Origin: Candidatus Accumulibacter propinquus
Lineage (GTDB): Bacteria; Pseudomonadota; Gammaproteobacteria; Burkholderiales; Rhodocyclaceae
Direction: 5' to 3'
Assembly: GCA_016714935.1 (NCBI GenBank)
Contig: JADKBU010000007.1
Span: 58,990-122,989 of the forward strand
DNA length: 64,000 bases
Shown: positions 25,488 to 34,878 of the stretch, piece by piece
Numbering within the stretch: the first letter of the stretch is position 1
Layout: each line of letters begins with the position of its first letter
Notes under the pieces: generated by a model
The model's input: only the letters and a program-made list of their open reading frames with translations
Database searches by the model: none
Told to the model about the DNA's origin: nothing
Program-made: the position numbers and the translations under genes

Positions 25488-26843
25488 TTAGTCCAGTTTC
25501 GCCAGGATCGACTTGGCCAGCGGCGGATTCTTGGCCAGATATTTCTTTATCCCCGAGAAGATCGCCTCGGCCATCTTGTCCTGGTAGGCGTCGTCATTGA
25601 GCCGCTTCTCCTCCTCGGGATTCGAGATGAACGCCGTCTCGACGAGGATCGACGGAATGTCGGGCGCCTTGAGAACGGCAAATCCCGCCTGCTCGACGCT
25701 GGCCTTGTGCAGGCGGTTGATGCCGCCGAGTTCACCGAGCACCGCCTTGCCAAGCTTCAGACTGTCGTTGATCGTCGCGGTTTGCGACAGATCGAGCAGC
25801 GTACGCGCCAGGATGGGGTCCTTGACGTCGAGGTTCACCCCGCCGATCAGATCGGCGGCGTTCTCCTTTTGCGCCAGATAGCGCGCGGCGGAACTCGACG
25901 CCCCACTCTCGGAGAGCACAAAGACCGAAGAACCGTTGGCGTCGGGTCTGACAAAGGCATCGGCATGGATCGAGACGAAAAGATCCGACTGGATGCGTCG
26001 GGCCTTCTGCACCCTGGCGTGCAGGGGTACGAAAAAGTCGGAATCGCGCGTCAGGACTGCGCGCATGTTGGGTTCGGCCTCGATCTTTGCGCGCAGTCGT
26101 TTGGCAACCGCCAGGGTGACGTTTTTCTCGTAGCTGCCACCACTCCCGACAGCGCCCGGGTCCTCGCCGCCGTGCCCCGGATCGAGGGTGATGGTCACCA
26201 GGCGATCGACCATTGGCCTACCCTGGCGTTTAACCACCTTCTGTTCAGCGACCTGCGGCGGCGACTCGGGTTTCGGCTCTGTCTTCGCTTCGACGGGCGG
26301 TTCCGGGCGGCTGTCCGGCCTGGCTCGGCTCTCGACTGCCGCGGGTCGCGGTTCCTTGCTGTCCAGCAGCGACAACAGCGGATCGGGCGGATTCAGGGGA
26401 TAGACATCAAGAACCAGTCGATGCCCGTAACCACCCACCGGCGGCAGGACAAACACCTGCGGATTGACTTCACCCTTCAGTTCCATGACCAGGCGTACGA
26501 CGCCCGGCTTGTAACGTCCCGCGCGCAACAACCTGATGTTCGGGTCGTCCGAAGCCACCTTGTTGCCCAGACTCTCAAGCACATTGTTCAATTCAATGCC
26601 CTCGAGGTCGACCACCAGGCGCTCCGGGTTCTTCACCGTGAAGTGCGTATATTTCAGGGGCGCTGCGTATTCGATGGCCACCCGCGTGTAGTCGGCTGCC
26701 GGCCAGATACGAACGGCGAGAACGCCGGAGTTGCGATTGGTCGCCGCCGGCGCGAGCGGACTGACCGTCAGGAGCAGCGAGGCACCGGTAAACTTGATCA
26801 GGTTGCGGCGTCCTGCCAGCCGCCGTTGAGCGCTTTCAGACAT
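25488..26843 (-). CDS. amiC: N-acetylmuramoyl-L-alanine amidase AmiC (AMIN + Amidase_3)
   Basis: 451 residues. The N-terminus (GRRNLIKFTGASLLLTVSPLAPAA) looks like a twin-arginine signal peptide. An AMIN domain (about 40-135) targets the septum, a Pro/Glu-rich linker (about 160-205) follows, then the zinc amidase (ITLDPGHGGEDPGAVG, SIHADAF, VETAFISN supply ligands and the catalytic glutamate). It separates daughter cells by removing stem peptides from peptidoglycan. The start lies 46 bases inside the end of tsaE. Confidence 0.95.
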   Translation of the reverse strand: MSESAQRRLAGRRNLIKFTGASLLLTVSPLAPAATNRNSGVLAVRIWPAADYTRVAIEYAAPLKYTHFTVKNPERLVVDLEGIELNNVLESLGNKVASDDPNIRLLRAGRYKPGVVRLVMELKGEVNPQVFVLPPVGGYGHRLVLDVYPLNPPDPLLSLLDSKEPRPAAVESRARPDSRPEPPVEAKTEPKPESPPQVAEQKVVKRQGRPMVDRLVTITLDPGHGGEDPGAVGSGGSYEKNVTLAVAKRLRAKIEAEPNMRAVLTRDSDFFVPLHARVQKARRIQSDLFVSIHADAFVRPDANGSSVFVLSESGASSSAARYLAQKENAADLIGGVNLDVKDPILARTLLDLSQTATINDSLKLGKAVLGELGGINRLHKASVEQAGFAVLKAPDIPSILVETAFISNPEEEKRLNDDAYQDKMAEAIFSGIKKYLAKNPPLAKSILAKLD

Positions 26844-27301
26844 GTTCTCCCCTCCTCGCTGCGCGCGACGACATCCAGCGTCCGCCCCGGTTCGGCAAAC
26901 TCGAAGCGAACGACGAGATCTGGTGGCGGCGCGTGCTCAGCAGCCTTATCGGGCCACTCGACAAGGCACACAGCATCATCACGGAAGTATTCGGCAAGCC
27001 CCGCATCCAAAAACTCTTCTGGAAAGTTGAAACGATAGAAATCAAAGTGATACCAGTATATCCTCGAAATCACATAAATTTCAACCAGTGTATAGGTAGG
27101 GCTTCTTACCGGCCCGACATGATTGCAGGCGCGCAACAGCCCGCGCACCAGCGTGGTCTTGCCGGCCCCCAGATCACCGTCGAGCCAGACGACCATGCCG
27201 GGACGCAACAGGGACGCCAGTCGCCGGCCGAAACTGGCGGTCGCCGTCTCGTCCGGCAGGTGCAGGCTGAACGTGGAGTGGTTATCATCCGGGCTATGCA
27301 C
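26798..27301 (-). CDS. tsaE: tRNA t6A biosynthesis ATPase TsaE
   Basis: 167 residues; P-loop ATPase that works with TsaB/TsaD in threonylcarbamoylation of A37. Walker A is GDLGAGKTTL; SPTYTLVE is the switch-like motif; the HFDFYRF and CLVEWPD motifs are present. A GTG at 27301 is needed to include the conserved N-terminal FSLHLPDE strand; it overlaps the ATG of divergent queG by six bases. A local AT-rich stretch (about 27000-27100) encodes the IYVISRIYWYHF segment. Confidence 0.93.
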   Translation of the reverse strand: MHSPDDNHSTFSLHLPDETATASFGRRLASLLRPGMVVWLDGDLGAGKTTLVRGLLRACNHVGPVRSPTYTLVEIYVISRIYWYHFDFYRFNFPEEFLDAGLAEYFRDDAVCLVEWPDKAAEHAPPPDLVVRFEFAEPGRTLDVVARSEEGRTCLKALNGGWQDAAT

Positions 27302-28435
27302 GCAGGTGACTCCAAAACAGGCACTCAACTCGGGCCGGGGCAAGGCCCGACCGATTATGCGCAAGTGGTCAGCAGGATCAAGGCTTGGGGACAGGAACTC
27401 GGCTTTGCGGCGATCGGCATTGCGACCACCGACGTTACCGCGGCCAGGCCAAGGCTGATGCGCTGGCTGGAACTGGGGCGGCACGGCGAAATGGATTATA
27501 TGGCCAAACACGCAAACCTGCGCGCGACACCGCAAGGCCTGCTGCCGGACACCCTGTCGGTCATCTCCGCCCGCCTGCCTTACTGGCCTGCGGCGGCCGA
27601 CGCCCGGCAGCTTCTCGCTGCCAGCGAGCGAGCCTACGTCTCCCGCTATGCCCTCGGGCGCGACTATCACAAGACGATGCGTCGGCGACTCCAGCAACTC
27701 ATCGACCGCCTGCACCGGGAAGCGGCAGCGCTACACTTGACCGAATCCTTTGCCTGCCGTGCGTTTTCCGATTCGGCACCGGTGCTGGAAACCGAGTTTG
27801 CGGTGCAATCGGGCGTTGCCTGGCGCGGCAAGCACACGCTGTCGCTGACGCGCACAGGATCATGGCATTTTCTCGGCGAAATCTATACCACCTTGCCGCT
27901 GCCCCCCGACAGACCGATCGGCGATCACTGCGGTGACTGCCGTCGTTGCCTTGACTGCTGTCCCACCCAGGCCATCGTGGCGCCCTACGAGGTCGACGCC
28001 CGCTTGTGCATTTCCTACCTGACCATCGAACTGCAGGGCGCAATCCCGACAGCGCTGCGCCCCTTGATCGGCAATCGCATCTACGGTTGCGACGATTGCC
28101 AGTTGTGTTGCCCCTGGAACCGCTTTGCCGGCATCGGCGATCCCGACTTCGGCGTGCGCGAAGGACTCGATGCGGCGCCTCTGACAACCCTCTTCGCCTG
28201 GAGCGAGGACACTTTCAATACGCGCCTGGCCGGCAGTGCGATCCGCCGCATCGGCCACCAGCGCTGGCTGCGCAACATCGCCGTCGCACTCGGGAACGCC
28301 GAAAGCTCGCCGACAAACCTCGCGGCGCTGGCTTCGCGGCAGGACGACCCCTCGCCTCTGCTGCGCGAACACGTCGGCTGGGCGCTGGCCCGGCATGCAG
28401 GGAAAAGCGCACGCCCTGGCGAAGGCGGGCGCTGA
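27296..28435 (+). CDS. queG: Epoxyqueuosine reductase QueG
   Basis: 379 residues; cobalamin-dependent enzyme with two 4Fe-4S clusters that performs the last step of queuosine synthesis. The N-terminal domain contains YVSRYALGRDYHKTMRRRL; ferredoxin motifs are CGDCRRCLDCCPTQAI and CDDCQLCCPWNRF. A HEAT-like C-terminus ends it. The start MHAGDSK at 27296 overlaps the tsaE start codon on the other strand, so each promoter must lie inside the neighbouring gene. Confidence 0.95.
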   Translation: MHAGDSKTGTQLGPGQGPTDYAQVVSRIKAWGQELGFAAIGIATTDVTAARPRLMRWLELGRHGEMDYMAKHANLRATPQGLLPDTLSVISARLPYWPAAADARQLLAASERAYVSRYALGRDYHKTMRRRLQQLIDRLHREAAALHLTESFACRAFSDSAPVLETEFAVQSGVAWRGKHTLSLTRTGSWHFLGEIYTTLPLPPDRPIGDHCGDCRRCLDCCPTQAIVAPYEVDARLCISYLTIELQGAIPTALRPLIGNRIYGCDDCQLCCPWNRFAGIGDPDFGVREGLDAAPLTTLFAWSEDTFNTRLAGSAIRRIGHQRWLRNIAVALGNAESSPTNLAALASRQDDPSPLLREHVGWALARHAGKSARPGEGGR

Positions 28436-28495
28436 GCGACCGGCCTGTCCGCAGGAGCCAGGGCCCGCGCCTACGAGCCGCCGGGAATGACGCGC

Positions 28496-30136
28496 TCACA
28501 TGTTCGGGTAGTTTGGCCCACCGCCGCCTTCGGGTGCCACCCAGCGGATGTTCTGCGTCGGATCCTTGATGTCGCACGTCTTGCAGTGCAGACAATTCGA
28601 CGCATTGATCTGCAGACGCGGCCCGCTCGCGTCCTCGACGATCTCATAGACGCCCGCCGGGCAGTAACGCTGCTCGGGCGAGGCATATTCCTTGAAATTG
28701 ACCGCGATGGCCTTGCTGCTGTCGAGCAGCTGCAGATGCACGGGTTGCTCCTCTTCGTGCGCGGTATTCGAGACAAATACCGACGACAGCCGATCGAAAG
28801 TCAGTTGCCCGTCGGGCCTGGCGTAGTCGATGGGCTGACAGTGGGCCGCCGGGACGAGCTGCGAGTGGTCGTTGCTGCGGTCCTTGAGCGTGAAGAACAT
28901 GTGGCCACCGAACAGATTCTGCTGGATCCAGTTGAAGGCCCCGCCCAGGAAGGTGCCAAACTTGTGCAGCGCCGGCCCGAAATTACGCGCCTGAAAGAGT
29001 TCTGCATGCAGCCAGGAAGACTCGAAGGCGCTGGCATAGGCCACCAGGTCGCTGCGCCCCCCGTCTCCGGCCTTTAGCGCCGCATGGACCGTCTCGGCCG
29101 CCAGCATGCCGGACTTCATGGCCGTGTGAATACCTTTGATCTTGGCGAAATTGAGCGTCCCGGCATCACAGCCAATCAGCAGTCCGCCGGGGAAAGTCTG
29201 TTTCGGCAGACTGTTCAGTCCACCCTTGGTAATCGCGCGCGCACCATAACACAGGCGCTTGCCGCCTTCGAGAGTCTTCCGGATTTCGACCTGCGTCTTG
29301 AAGCGCTGAAATTCCTCGAAAGGCGAAAGATACGGATTGGCATAATTGAGGTCGGCGATCAGGCCAACCGCGACCTGGTTATCCTCCATGTGATAGAGGA
29401 AGGAACCGCCGGTGGCACCATGCTCGCTGAGCGGCCAGCCGGCACCATGCACCACCAGCCCCGGTCGATGCTTTGCGGGATCGATCTGCCAGAGTTCCTT
29501 GATCCCGAGGCCATAGTGCTGCGCCGTCGCGCCGGCAGCAAGATCGTAGTGCGCGATCAGTTCCTTGCCGAGTTGGCCGCGCGACCCTTCGGCAAGCAGC
29601 GTGTACTTGGCGTGCAACTCCAGGCCGGGCTGGAAACTGTCCTTCGGCTTGCCTTCCTTGTCACGCCCCATATCGCCGGTGGCCACGCCCTTCACCGAAC
29701 CGTCGTCGTGATAGAGGATTTCGGCGGCGGCGAAACCGGGGAAGATCTCCACGCCAACGCCTTCCGCCTGTGCGGCCAGCCAACGACAGAGGCTGCCCAG
29801 GCTGATCAGGTAATTGCCCGCGTTATGCATCGGTGCCGGAACGGCAAATCCCGGCAGCCTGACCGCCGCGGTCTCGCTGCGATAGAGATAGACCTGATCT
29901 TCAGTGACCGGGGTGTTCAGCGGCGCTCCCAGCGCCTGCCAGTCTGGCAGCAGTTCATCGAGTGCACGACTCTCGAAGAGCGCCCCAGAAAGAATGTGCG
30001 CCCCGACCTCCGAACCCTTTTCCAGAACCATGACCGCCAGTTCGGGATCGAGCTGTTTGAGGCGTATCGCCGCGCTCAAACCCGCCGGACCCGCACCGAC
30101 AATCACCACGTCATACTCCATCGCTTCCCGTTCCAT
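28496..30136 (-). CDS. Electron transfer flavoprotein-ubiquinone oxidoreductase
   Basis: 546 residues; passes electrons from acyl-CoA dehydrogenases via ETF to ubiquinone. FAD motif VVIVGAGPAGLSAAIRL (residues 10-26). The C-terminal 4Fe-4S motif includes CLHCKTCDIKDPTQNIRWV plus an upstream cysteine (YCPAGVYE). GAGGAG lies five bases before the ATG at 30136. It follows an acyl-CoA ligase on the same strand, consistent with beta-oxidation. Confidence 0.96.
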   Translation of the reverse strand: MEREAMEYDVVIVGAGPAGLSAAIRLKQLDPELAVMVLEKGSEVGAHILSGALFESRALDELLPDWQALGAPLNTPVTEDQVYLYRSETAAVRLPGFAVPAPMHNAGNYLISLGSLCRWLAAQAEGVGVEIFPGFAAAEILYHDDGSVKGVATGDMGRDKEGKPKDSFQPGLELHAKYTLLAEGSRGQLGKELIAHYDLAAGATAQHYGLGIKELWQIDPAKHRPGLVVHGAGWPLSEHGATGGSFLYHMEDNQVAVGLIADLNYANPYLSPFEEFQRFKTQVEIRKTLEGGKRLCYGARAITKGGLNSLPKQTFPGGLLIGCDAGTLNFAKIKGIHTAMKSGMLAAETVHAALKAGDGGRSDLVAYASAFESSWLHAELFQARNFGPALHKFGTFLGGAFNWIQQNLFGGHMFFTLKDRSNDHSQLVPAAHCQPIDYARPDGQLTFDRLSSVFVSNTAHEEEQPVHLQLLDSSKAIAVNFKEYASPEQRYCPAGVYEIVEDASGPRLQINASNCLHCKTCDIKDPTQNIRWVAPEGGGGPNYPNM

Positions 30137-30265
30137 CACCGCTCCTCAAGGTATCTCAATCGATCCGGTCCCGACCGGAGGCCCACCGACAGCAGGCAGG
30201 GCTGCTTGGGGCGACCTCGATCAGCCTGCATACGTCCCGCGATATACCCGAGTCCGTGAGCCCGG

Positions 30266-31909
30266 TCAACGACTGTGTGGCAGGCGATAATCCCTGAACA
30301 ACTCGCGCAGCCGGAGCTTGTGCAGTTTGCCGGTGGCGGTATGCGGCAATTCGTCCACGAAAGCGACATCGTCGGGAAGCCACCAGTGGGTCACCTTGCC
30401 CGCCAGAAACTGCAGCATCGACTCGCGGTCCAGTGCCTGACCGGGTTTCCTGACCACGATCAGCAGTGGTCGCTCCTGCCACTTGGGATGCGGCGCACCG
30501 ATCACCGCGGCTTCTGCAACCGCCGGGTGGCCAATCGCCGCGTTCTCGAGGGCAATCGACGAAATCCACTCGCCCCCCGACTTGATGACGTCTTTCGAGC
30601 GGTCGGTGATCTGCATGTAACCGTCGGCGTCGATGGTCGCCACGTCGCCGGTGTCGAAAAACCCCGCTGCGTCGAGAGCGGCAGTGCCCTCGTCACGGTA
30701 GTAGCCGCAGGTAATCCAGGGTCCCCGCACCAACAGGTGGCCGGATGCCATGCCATCATGGGGCAGACTGGCGCCGTCGTCATCGACAATCTTCATCTCG
30801 ACGCCATAGACCGCCCGGCCCTGCTTCTCCTGGATGCCCAGACGCTGCTCAAGCGTATAACCGCCGTGTTTCGGCAGCAGATTGCAGACCGTGCCCAGAG
30901 GCGACATTTCGGTCATCCCCCAGGCGTGCACGACGAACGCACCGAAAGTCGTCTCGAAGCGTTCGCTCATCGCCCGCGGCGCCGACGATCCGCCGATCAC
31001 GACGCGCCGCAGACAGAGGTCTTCCTTCGGCGTCAGCCGTTCTGCATCCACATATTGCAGCAGCATCAACCAGACCGTGGGCACACCGAGGGCCAGGGTC
31101 ACCTTCTCGTCGCGCATCAATTGGTAGACACTCTTGCCGTCAAGAGCCGGACCGGGCATGACCAGCCTGGCTCCGCACATCGCGCCGGCATAGGGCATGC
31201 CCCAGGCGTTGACGTGAAACATCGGAACCACCAGTAGAGCGGTCTCGCCAGCGCCGATGGCCAGACCGTCGGTCGCACAGGCGGCCCAGGAGTGGAGCAC
31301 CGAGGAGCGGTGGGAGTAAAGCACGCCTTTGGGATTGCCGGTGGTGCCGGACGTGTAGCATAGCGACGACGCCGTCGTTTCGTCGAACTGCGGCCACAGA
31401 TAGTCACTCGTTTGCGCATCGAGCAGTTCTTCGTAGCACAACAAGCGGGGAATGCTGCACTCCGGCAGGTGTTCGCGGTCGGTCATCACGACGAAACCAC
31501 GGACCGTCGGCAATGCCTTTGCCAGCCTTTCGACCAGCGGCACGAAGCTCAGGTCGAAAAACAGGAACTGATCTTCGGCATGGTTGACGATGTACTCGAT
31601 CTGTTCGGGGAACAGACGCGGGTTGATGGTGTGCAGAACCGCTCCCATCCCTGAAACGCCGTAATACAGTTCCATGTGCCGATAACCATTCCAGGCCAGC
31701 GTCGCGATGCGATCGCCGGGCCCAACCCCCCGAACCTCCAGGGCATTGGCCAGTTGCTTGGCGCGGCGGTGGATGTCGGCATAAGTGCAGCGATGGATCG
31801 GGCCCTCCGTTGTGCGTGAAACGATCTCAGCGTGCGGATGAAAACAGGCTGCGTGCTCGATCAGCGACGAGATCAACAGCGGTCGGTCCTGCATGAGTCC
31901 TTTCGGCAT
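30266..31909 (-). CDS. Long-chain acyl-CoA synthetase (AMP-binding)
   Basis: 547 residues of the ANL superfamily: P-loop YTSGTTGNPKGVLYSHR, the VHAWGMTEMSPLGT adenine motif, FFDTGDVATIDADGYM, and the C-terminal lysine region TATGKLHKLRLREL. It activates a medium- or long-chain fatty acid to acyl-CoA; the sequence resembles the FadD-like medium-chain ligases. It belongs to a probable minus-strand operon with the hydrolase upstream and ETF-QO downstream. Confidence 0.92.
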   Translation of the reverse strand: MPKGLMQDRPLLISSLIEHAACFHPHAEIVSRTTEGPIHRCTYADIHRRAKQLANALEVRGVGPGDRIATLAWNGYRHMELYYGVSGMGAVLHTINPRLFPEQIEYIVNHAEDQFLFFDLSFVPLVERLAKALPTVRGFVVMTDREHLPECSIPRLLCYEELLDAQTSDYLWPQFDETTASSLCYTSGTTGNPKGVLYSHRSSVLHSWAACATDGLAIGAGETALLVVPMFHVNAWGMPYAGAMCGARLVMPGPALDGKSVYQLMRDEKVTLALGVPTVWLMLLQYVDAERLTPKEDLCLRRVVIGGSSAPRAMSERFETTFGAFVVHAWGMTEMSPLGTVCNLLPKHGGYTLEQRLGIQEKQGRAVYGVEMKIVDDDGASLPHDGMASGHLLVRGPWITCGYYRDEGTAALDAAGFFDTGDVATIDADGYMQITDRSKDVIKSGGEWISSIALENAAIGHPAVAEAAVIGAPHPKWQERPLLIVVRKPGQALDRESMLQFLAGKVTHWWLPDDVAFVDELPHTATGKLHKLRLRELFRDYRLPHSR

Positions 31910-31936
31910 CGGTATTCCTCCTGTGTGGGTCCTGCA

Positions 31937-32770
31937 TTACAGTGACTTCAGCGCGCGCCAAAGCTCGTCAGTGTAGGCTGGGAACTGGTGGATGTCGGCG
32001 TGCGCCGCACCGTCCACGCGCAGCAAGCGGGCCTGCGGCGCTAACGACAACAATTGCTCACTGTGCCGTATCGGAATAAACGTATCCGACTCGCCATGCA
32101 CCAGTAGCAGGGCAGTGCGCATGCGGACAACGTCACTGCAGGTTGCGAGAGGATAACGCAGGAGGACGGTCGGCAACAGCGGATAGTGATAGGCCATCAA
32201 CTGGGCCATGTCACAGTATGGCGAGACAAGGATGGTCAGATCCGGATGCACCTCAACAGCCAGGCCGGCGGCGAGCGCCGTGCCCAACGAGCGGCCATAA
32301 ATTACCTTCCGCTTGCCTGCGTATTGTGCTTCCACCGTCCGCCAGGCGGCCAGCACATCGGCACGCAGTTGCGCTTCGCTTTCGATGTGGCCGCTGCTCT
32401 TGCCATAGCCGCGGTAGTCGAGCATGAAGAGATCATAGTTGACGGCGCGGTAGAAGTCGCTGTGGATAAACCATGTTGACAGGTTGCCGGTGTTGCCGTG
32501 CAGGAAGAACACCACGCCCTGTGGATTCGGCAACTTCAGGTGTAGGGCCGAGAGCGTCTCGCCACCCACGTCGATACTCACCTCGTGGACATCGTCGAGA
32601 ACGAAGCGGTGCGCCACTGGCAACGGCTCCGGACGAAAGATCAGACGCTCCTGACAGTAATGGATCCAGATCAGCAATACCAGATAGGCGCCACTGGCAA
32701 TCACTGCCGCGAGCAGCGCGGCACACCGCCATCCCTGGCGCCATCCGAACCGTTGACTGGCGCCGATCAC
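31937..32770 (-). CDS. Membrane-anchored alpha/beta hydrolase (YfhR/ABHD13-like)
   Basis: 277 residues. One N-terminal transmembrane helix (about 15-38). The oxyanion segment FLHGNTGNLS, nucleophile elbow YGRSLGTALA (serine), and the acid/His pair near the C-terminus (GESDTFIP, GAAHADIHQF) complete a Ser-Asp-His triad. Substrate unknown; related proteins act as esterases or thioesterases. Twenty-seven bases upstream of the acyl-CoA ligase gene. Confidence 0.88.
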   Translation of the reverse strand: MIGASQRFGWRQGWRCAALLAAVIASGAYLVLLIWIHYCQERLIFRPEPLPVAHRFVLDDVHEVSIDVGGETLSALHLKLPNPQGVVFFLHGNTGNLSTWFIHSDFYRAVNYDLFMLDYRGYGKSSGHIESEAQLRADVLAAWRTVEAQYAGKRKVIYGRSLGTALAAGLAVEVHPDLTILVSPYCDMAQLMAYHYPLLPTVLLRYPLATCSDVVRMRTALLLVHGESDTFIPIRHSEQLLSLAPQARLLRVDGAAHADIHQFPAYTDELWRALKSL

Positions 32771-32831
32771 CTCAGACAGGCCTGCGAGTCCCGCTTGTAC
32801 CTCCCGCTGGCGAGCGGCGACGAAGCAGCGA

Positions 32832-33119
32832 TCAAGCGAGTTCCCGAAAGCGCTGAATCAGCGGCGCTTGCGCCAGCAATTCGCCGGCCCGCGCGATCGC
32901 CGTGGCTACATGCGGTGTCGCCAGGTGTGCTTCTGCCGCCGCCTGATCACGCCATTGCTCGACGCTCACGAATTCGAGCGGATTGTCCTCATTTTCAAAG
33001 AAATCATAGCTGACGCAGCCGGTTTCGTTGCGGCTAGGACCCAGGAGATCTCGAAGCACCGTGCGAAGCGCCATCTCACTCCCCATGCGTGCGGTAAGCC
33101 GTGCCATGACCCTGACCAT
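32832..33119 (-). CDS. Antibiotic biosynthesis monooxygenase (ABM) domain protein
   Basis: 95-residue ferredoxin-like dimeric fold. Family text is VRVMARLTARMGSEMALRTVLRDLL, then TGCVSYDFFENEDNPLEFVSVEQW and AHLATPHVATAI. Many members are YgiN-like quinol or heme-related oxygenases without cofactor; the substrate here is unknown. AAAGGAG precedes the ATG with good spacing. Upstream head of the hydrolase/ligase/ETF-QO group. Confidence 0.88.
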   Translation of the reverse strand: MVRVMARLTARMGSEMALRTVLRDLLGPSRNETGCVSYDFFENEDNPLEFVSVEQWRDQAAAEAHLATPHVATAIARAGELLAQAPLIQRFRELA

Positions 33120-33649
33120 TCTTGACTCCTTTCATTCTGCGATCTGCAAAGGGGCACACCGGGATGAGCGCCCCACCATCATCATACGCATCGCCCGACT
33201 CGACGGATGCGCTGCCACGGCCCTGTTCCCAATCACCAAATGGCGGTGGTCCCAGGGATTCGCGTGCGCGGCTTCGGGCGCCGACGTTGCGGCAGCCAGC
33301 GAAGCGCCCAGGAGCGCGCGCGCAAGGCACGCTCGACGGCCCACACCAGCCAGAGCGGCGCCGGCTGCAAGTCGAACGCCGTGCGCAGTGCCTGATCAAG
33401 CAGGGCGTGAATGCTGTGGCGGACGAGAGGGCGAAAGGACACGGGAAACCAGTCCCCACCTTCCGGAGGAGGAACTCATCGTACCCCAAGGCATGGTAAA
33501 ATAACCTATCCACCAGGTCAGGATACGAAGGCGAGCTCCGATCTGGTTCACCAGGGCTTCGACCGTTGTCCTGAACAGGAGGCAAGGACAAGGCGGACGA
33601 CGGCATCCGCGAGTTCGAAGCCATCACCGCACATCGGCAAGGAGGCCGC
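33120..33649. other. 530-base gap with two weak minus-strand ORFs
   Basis: I recognise no gene here. Two overlapping minus-strand frames have protein-like codon bias: 33233-33442 (GTG start, contains HALLDQALRTAFDLQPAPLW) and 33132-33344 (GTG start, resembles a signal peptide, ending 12 bases before the ABM gene). They partly share DNA in different frames, as in a frameshifted old gene. Near the right end is an inverted repeat described separately. Confidence 0.4.
33566..33591. promoter_or_regulatory. Inverted repeat upstream of the Ni/Co exporter
   Basis: TTGTCCT (33566-33572) and AGGACAA (33585-33591) form a perfect 7-bp dyad around a 12-base centre, about 60 bases before the rcnA start. 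It could be an operator or a leader hairpin; there is no regulator gene next to it to favour one reading. Confidence 0.35.
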
Positions 33650-34771
33650 ATGACTGAGTTCTCGACCCTGCTGCAGCAGGGCAATGCCTGGCTTTTCGTA
33701 CCCAGCGCGATCCTGCTCGGCGCCCTGCACGGCCTTGAACCCGGCCACTCCAAGACCATGATGGCGGCCTTCATCGTCGCCATTCGCGGTACGGTGACAC
33801 AGGCCGTCCTGCTCGGACTGTCGGCAACGATTTCCCACACGGCGGTGGTCTGGGCGGTAGCGATGGCGGGCCTGTACTTTGGACGCAACTGGAATGCCGA
33901 GGTGACCGAATCCTACTTCCAGGTGGCGTCGGGCGTGCTCATCGTTGGCGTAGCCGGCTGGATGATGTGGCGAACCTGGCGGCAGCAGCACGCCGCACAT
34001 GCCCATGAGCACGACGAACACGACCACCATCATGATGAGAGCAAGCGCATCGATACAGGCCACGGAGTAGTCCGGCTGGACGTCTTTGAAGAGGGAGTGC
34101 CGCCGCGCTTCCGGCTGTTTCGCGAAAGCCGGCACGGCCACTTGTGGACAGCCGAACAGGTGAGCGTTGAGACGGAACGGGCAGACGGCAGTCGCCAGCG
34201 CTTCAGCTTCGTGCAACGCGATGGCTTTGTCGAGTCGGAGCAGGAGATTCCCGAGCCGCACGAGTTCGTTGCCCGCCTGCGCCTGGGCGATGAACACCAC
34301 AGCCACGACTATGACGTCGAGTACGTCGAGCACGCGCACCATCATCATGCGATCAAGGACTACGAGGGCCTGGATGTGTCGGCGCCGGGCTACCAGGACC
34401 CGCATGAACTGGCCCACGCCAACGACATTCGGCGCCGTTTCGCCAACCGCGAAGTGACCACCGGCCAGATCGTCATCTTCGGCCTGACTGGCGGGCTGAT
34501 TCCCTGTCCTGCCTCCATCACCGTGTTGCTGCTCTGCCTGCAACTGAAGGAGATCGCGCTCGGTGCCGCCCTGGTCCTGTGTTTCAGCATTGGTTTGGCG
34601 CTGACGATGGTGGCGTCTGGCGCACTGGCTGCCCTGAGCGTGCGGCACGTCTCCAGTCGTTGGAGCGGCTTCGGTGAGTTCGCGCGCAAGGCGCCCTACT
34701 TTTCAGGTGGGTTGATCCTGCTGGTTGGTTTTTACGTCGGCTACCAGGGCGTGTCGGCCATGCACCGATGA
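33650..34771 (+). CDS. rcnA: Nickel/cobalt efflux protein RcnA (NicO family)
   Basis: 373 residues. The NicO transporter domain is split: residues 1-115 carry the helix with GALHGLEPGHSKTMMAAF and THTAVVWA-like text, and residues 270-373 carry GGLIPCPASITVLLLC. Between them lies an approximately 150-residue loop with two histidine-rich runs (HAHEHDEHDHHHD and HAHHHH) bracketing a beta-rich segment (RLDVFEEGVPPRFRLF). The loop is likely a metal-binding periplasmic or cytoplasmic module. AAGGAGG precedes the ATG. No RcnR-type repressor is adjacent. Confidence 0.92.
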   Translation: MTEFSTLLQQGNAWLFVPSAILLGALHGLEPGHSKTMMAAFIVAIRGTVTQAVLLGLSATISHTAVVWAVAMAGLYFGRNWNAEVTESYFQVASGVLIVGVAGWMMWRTWRQQHAAHAHEHDEHDHHHDESKRIDTGHGVVRLDVFEEGVPPRFRLFRESRHGHLWTAEQVSVETERADGSRQRFSFVQRDGFVESEQEIPEPHEFVARLRLGDEHHSHDYDVEYVEHAHHHHAIKDYEGLDVSAPGYQDPHELAHANDIRRRFANREVTTGQIVIFGLTGGLIPCPASITVLLLCLQLKEIALGAALVLCFSIGLALTMVASGALAALSVRHVSSRWSGFGEFARKAPYFSGGLILLVGFYVGYQGVSAMHR

Positions 34772-34878
34772 CTTCAATCAAGTGCGGTCCTCAGCGATCA
34801 GGCCAGGCTCGGCCAAAGTGAACGCGACAGCGAAAGCATCGGCTACCAGCATCACGACGCAAAATGCCGCCAGTGCAA

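Noticed and set aside
33443..33649. Ni/Co riboswitch before rcnA
   Set aside because: Only a short dyad is visible; no multi-helix pattern that I can recognise.
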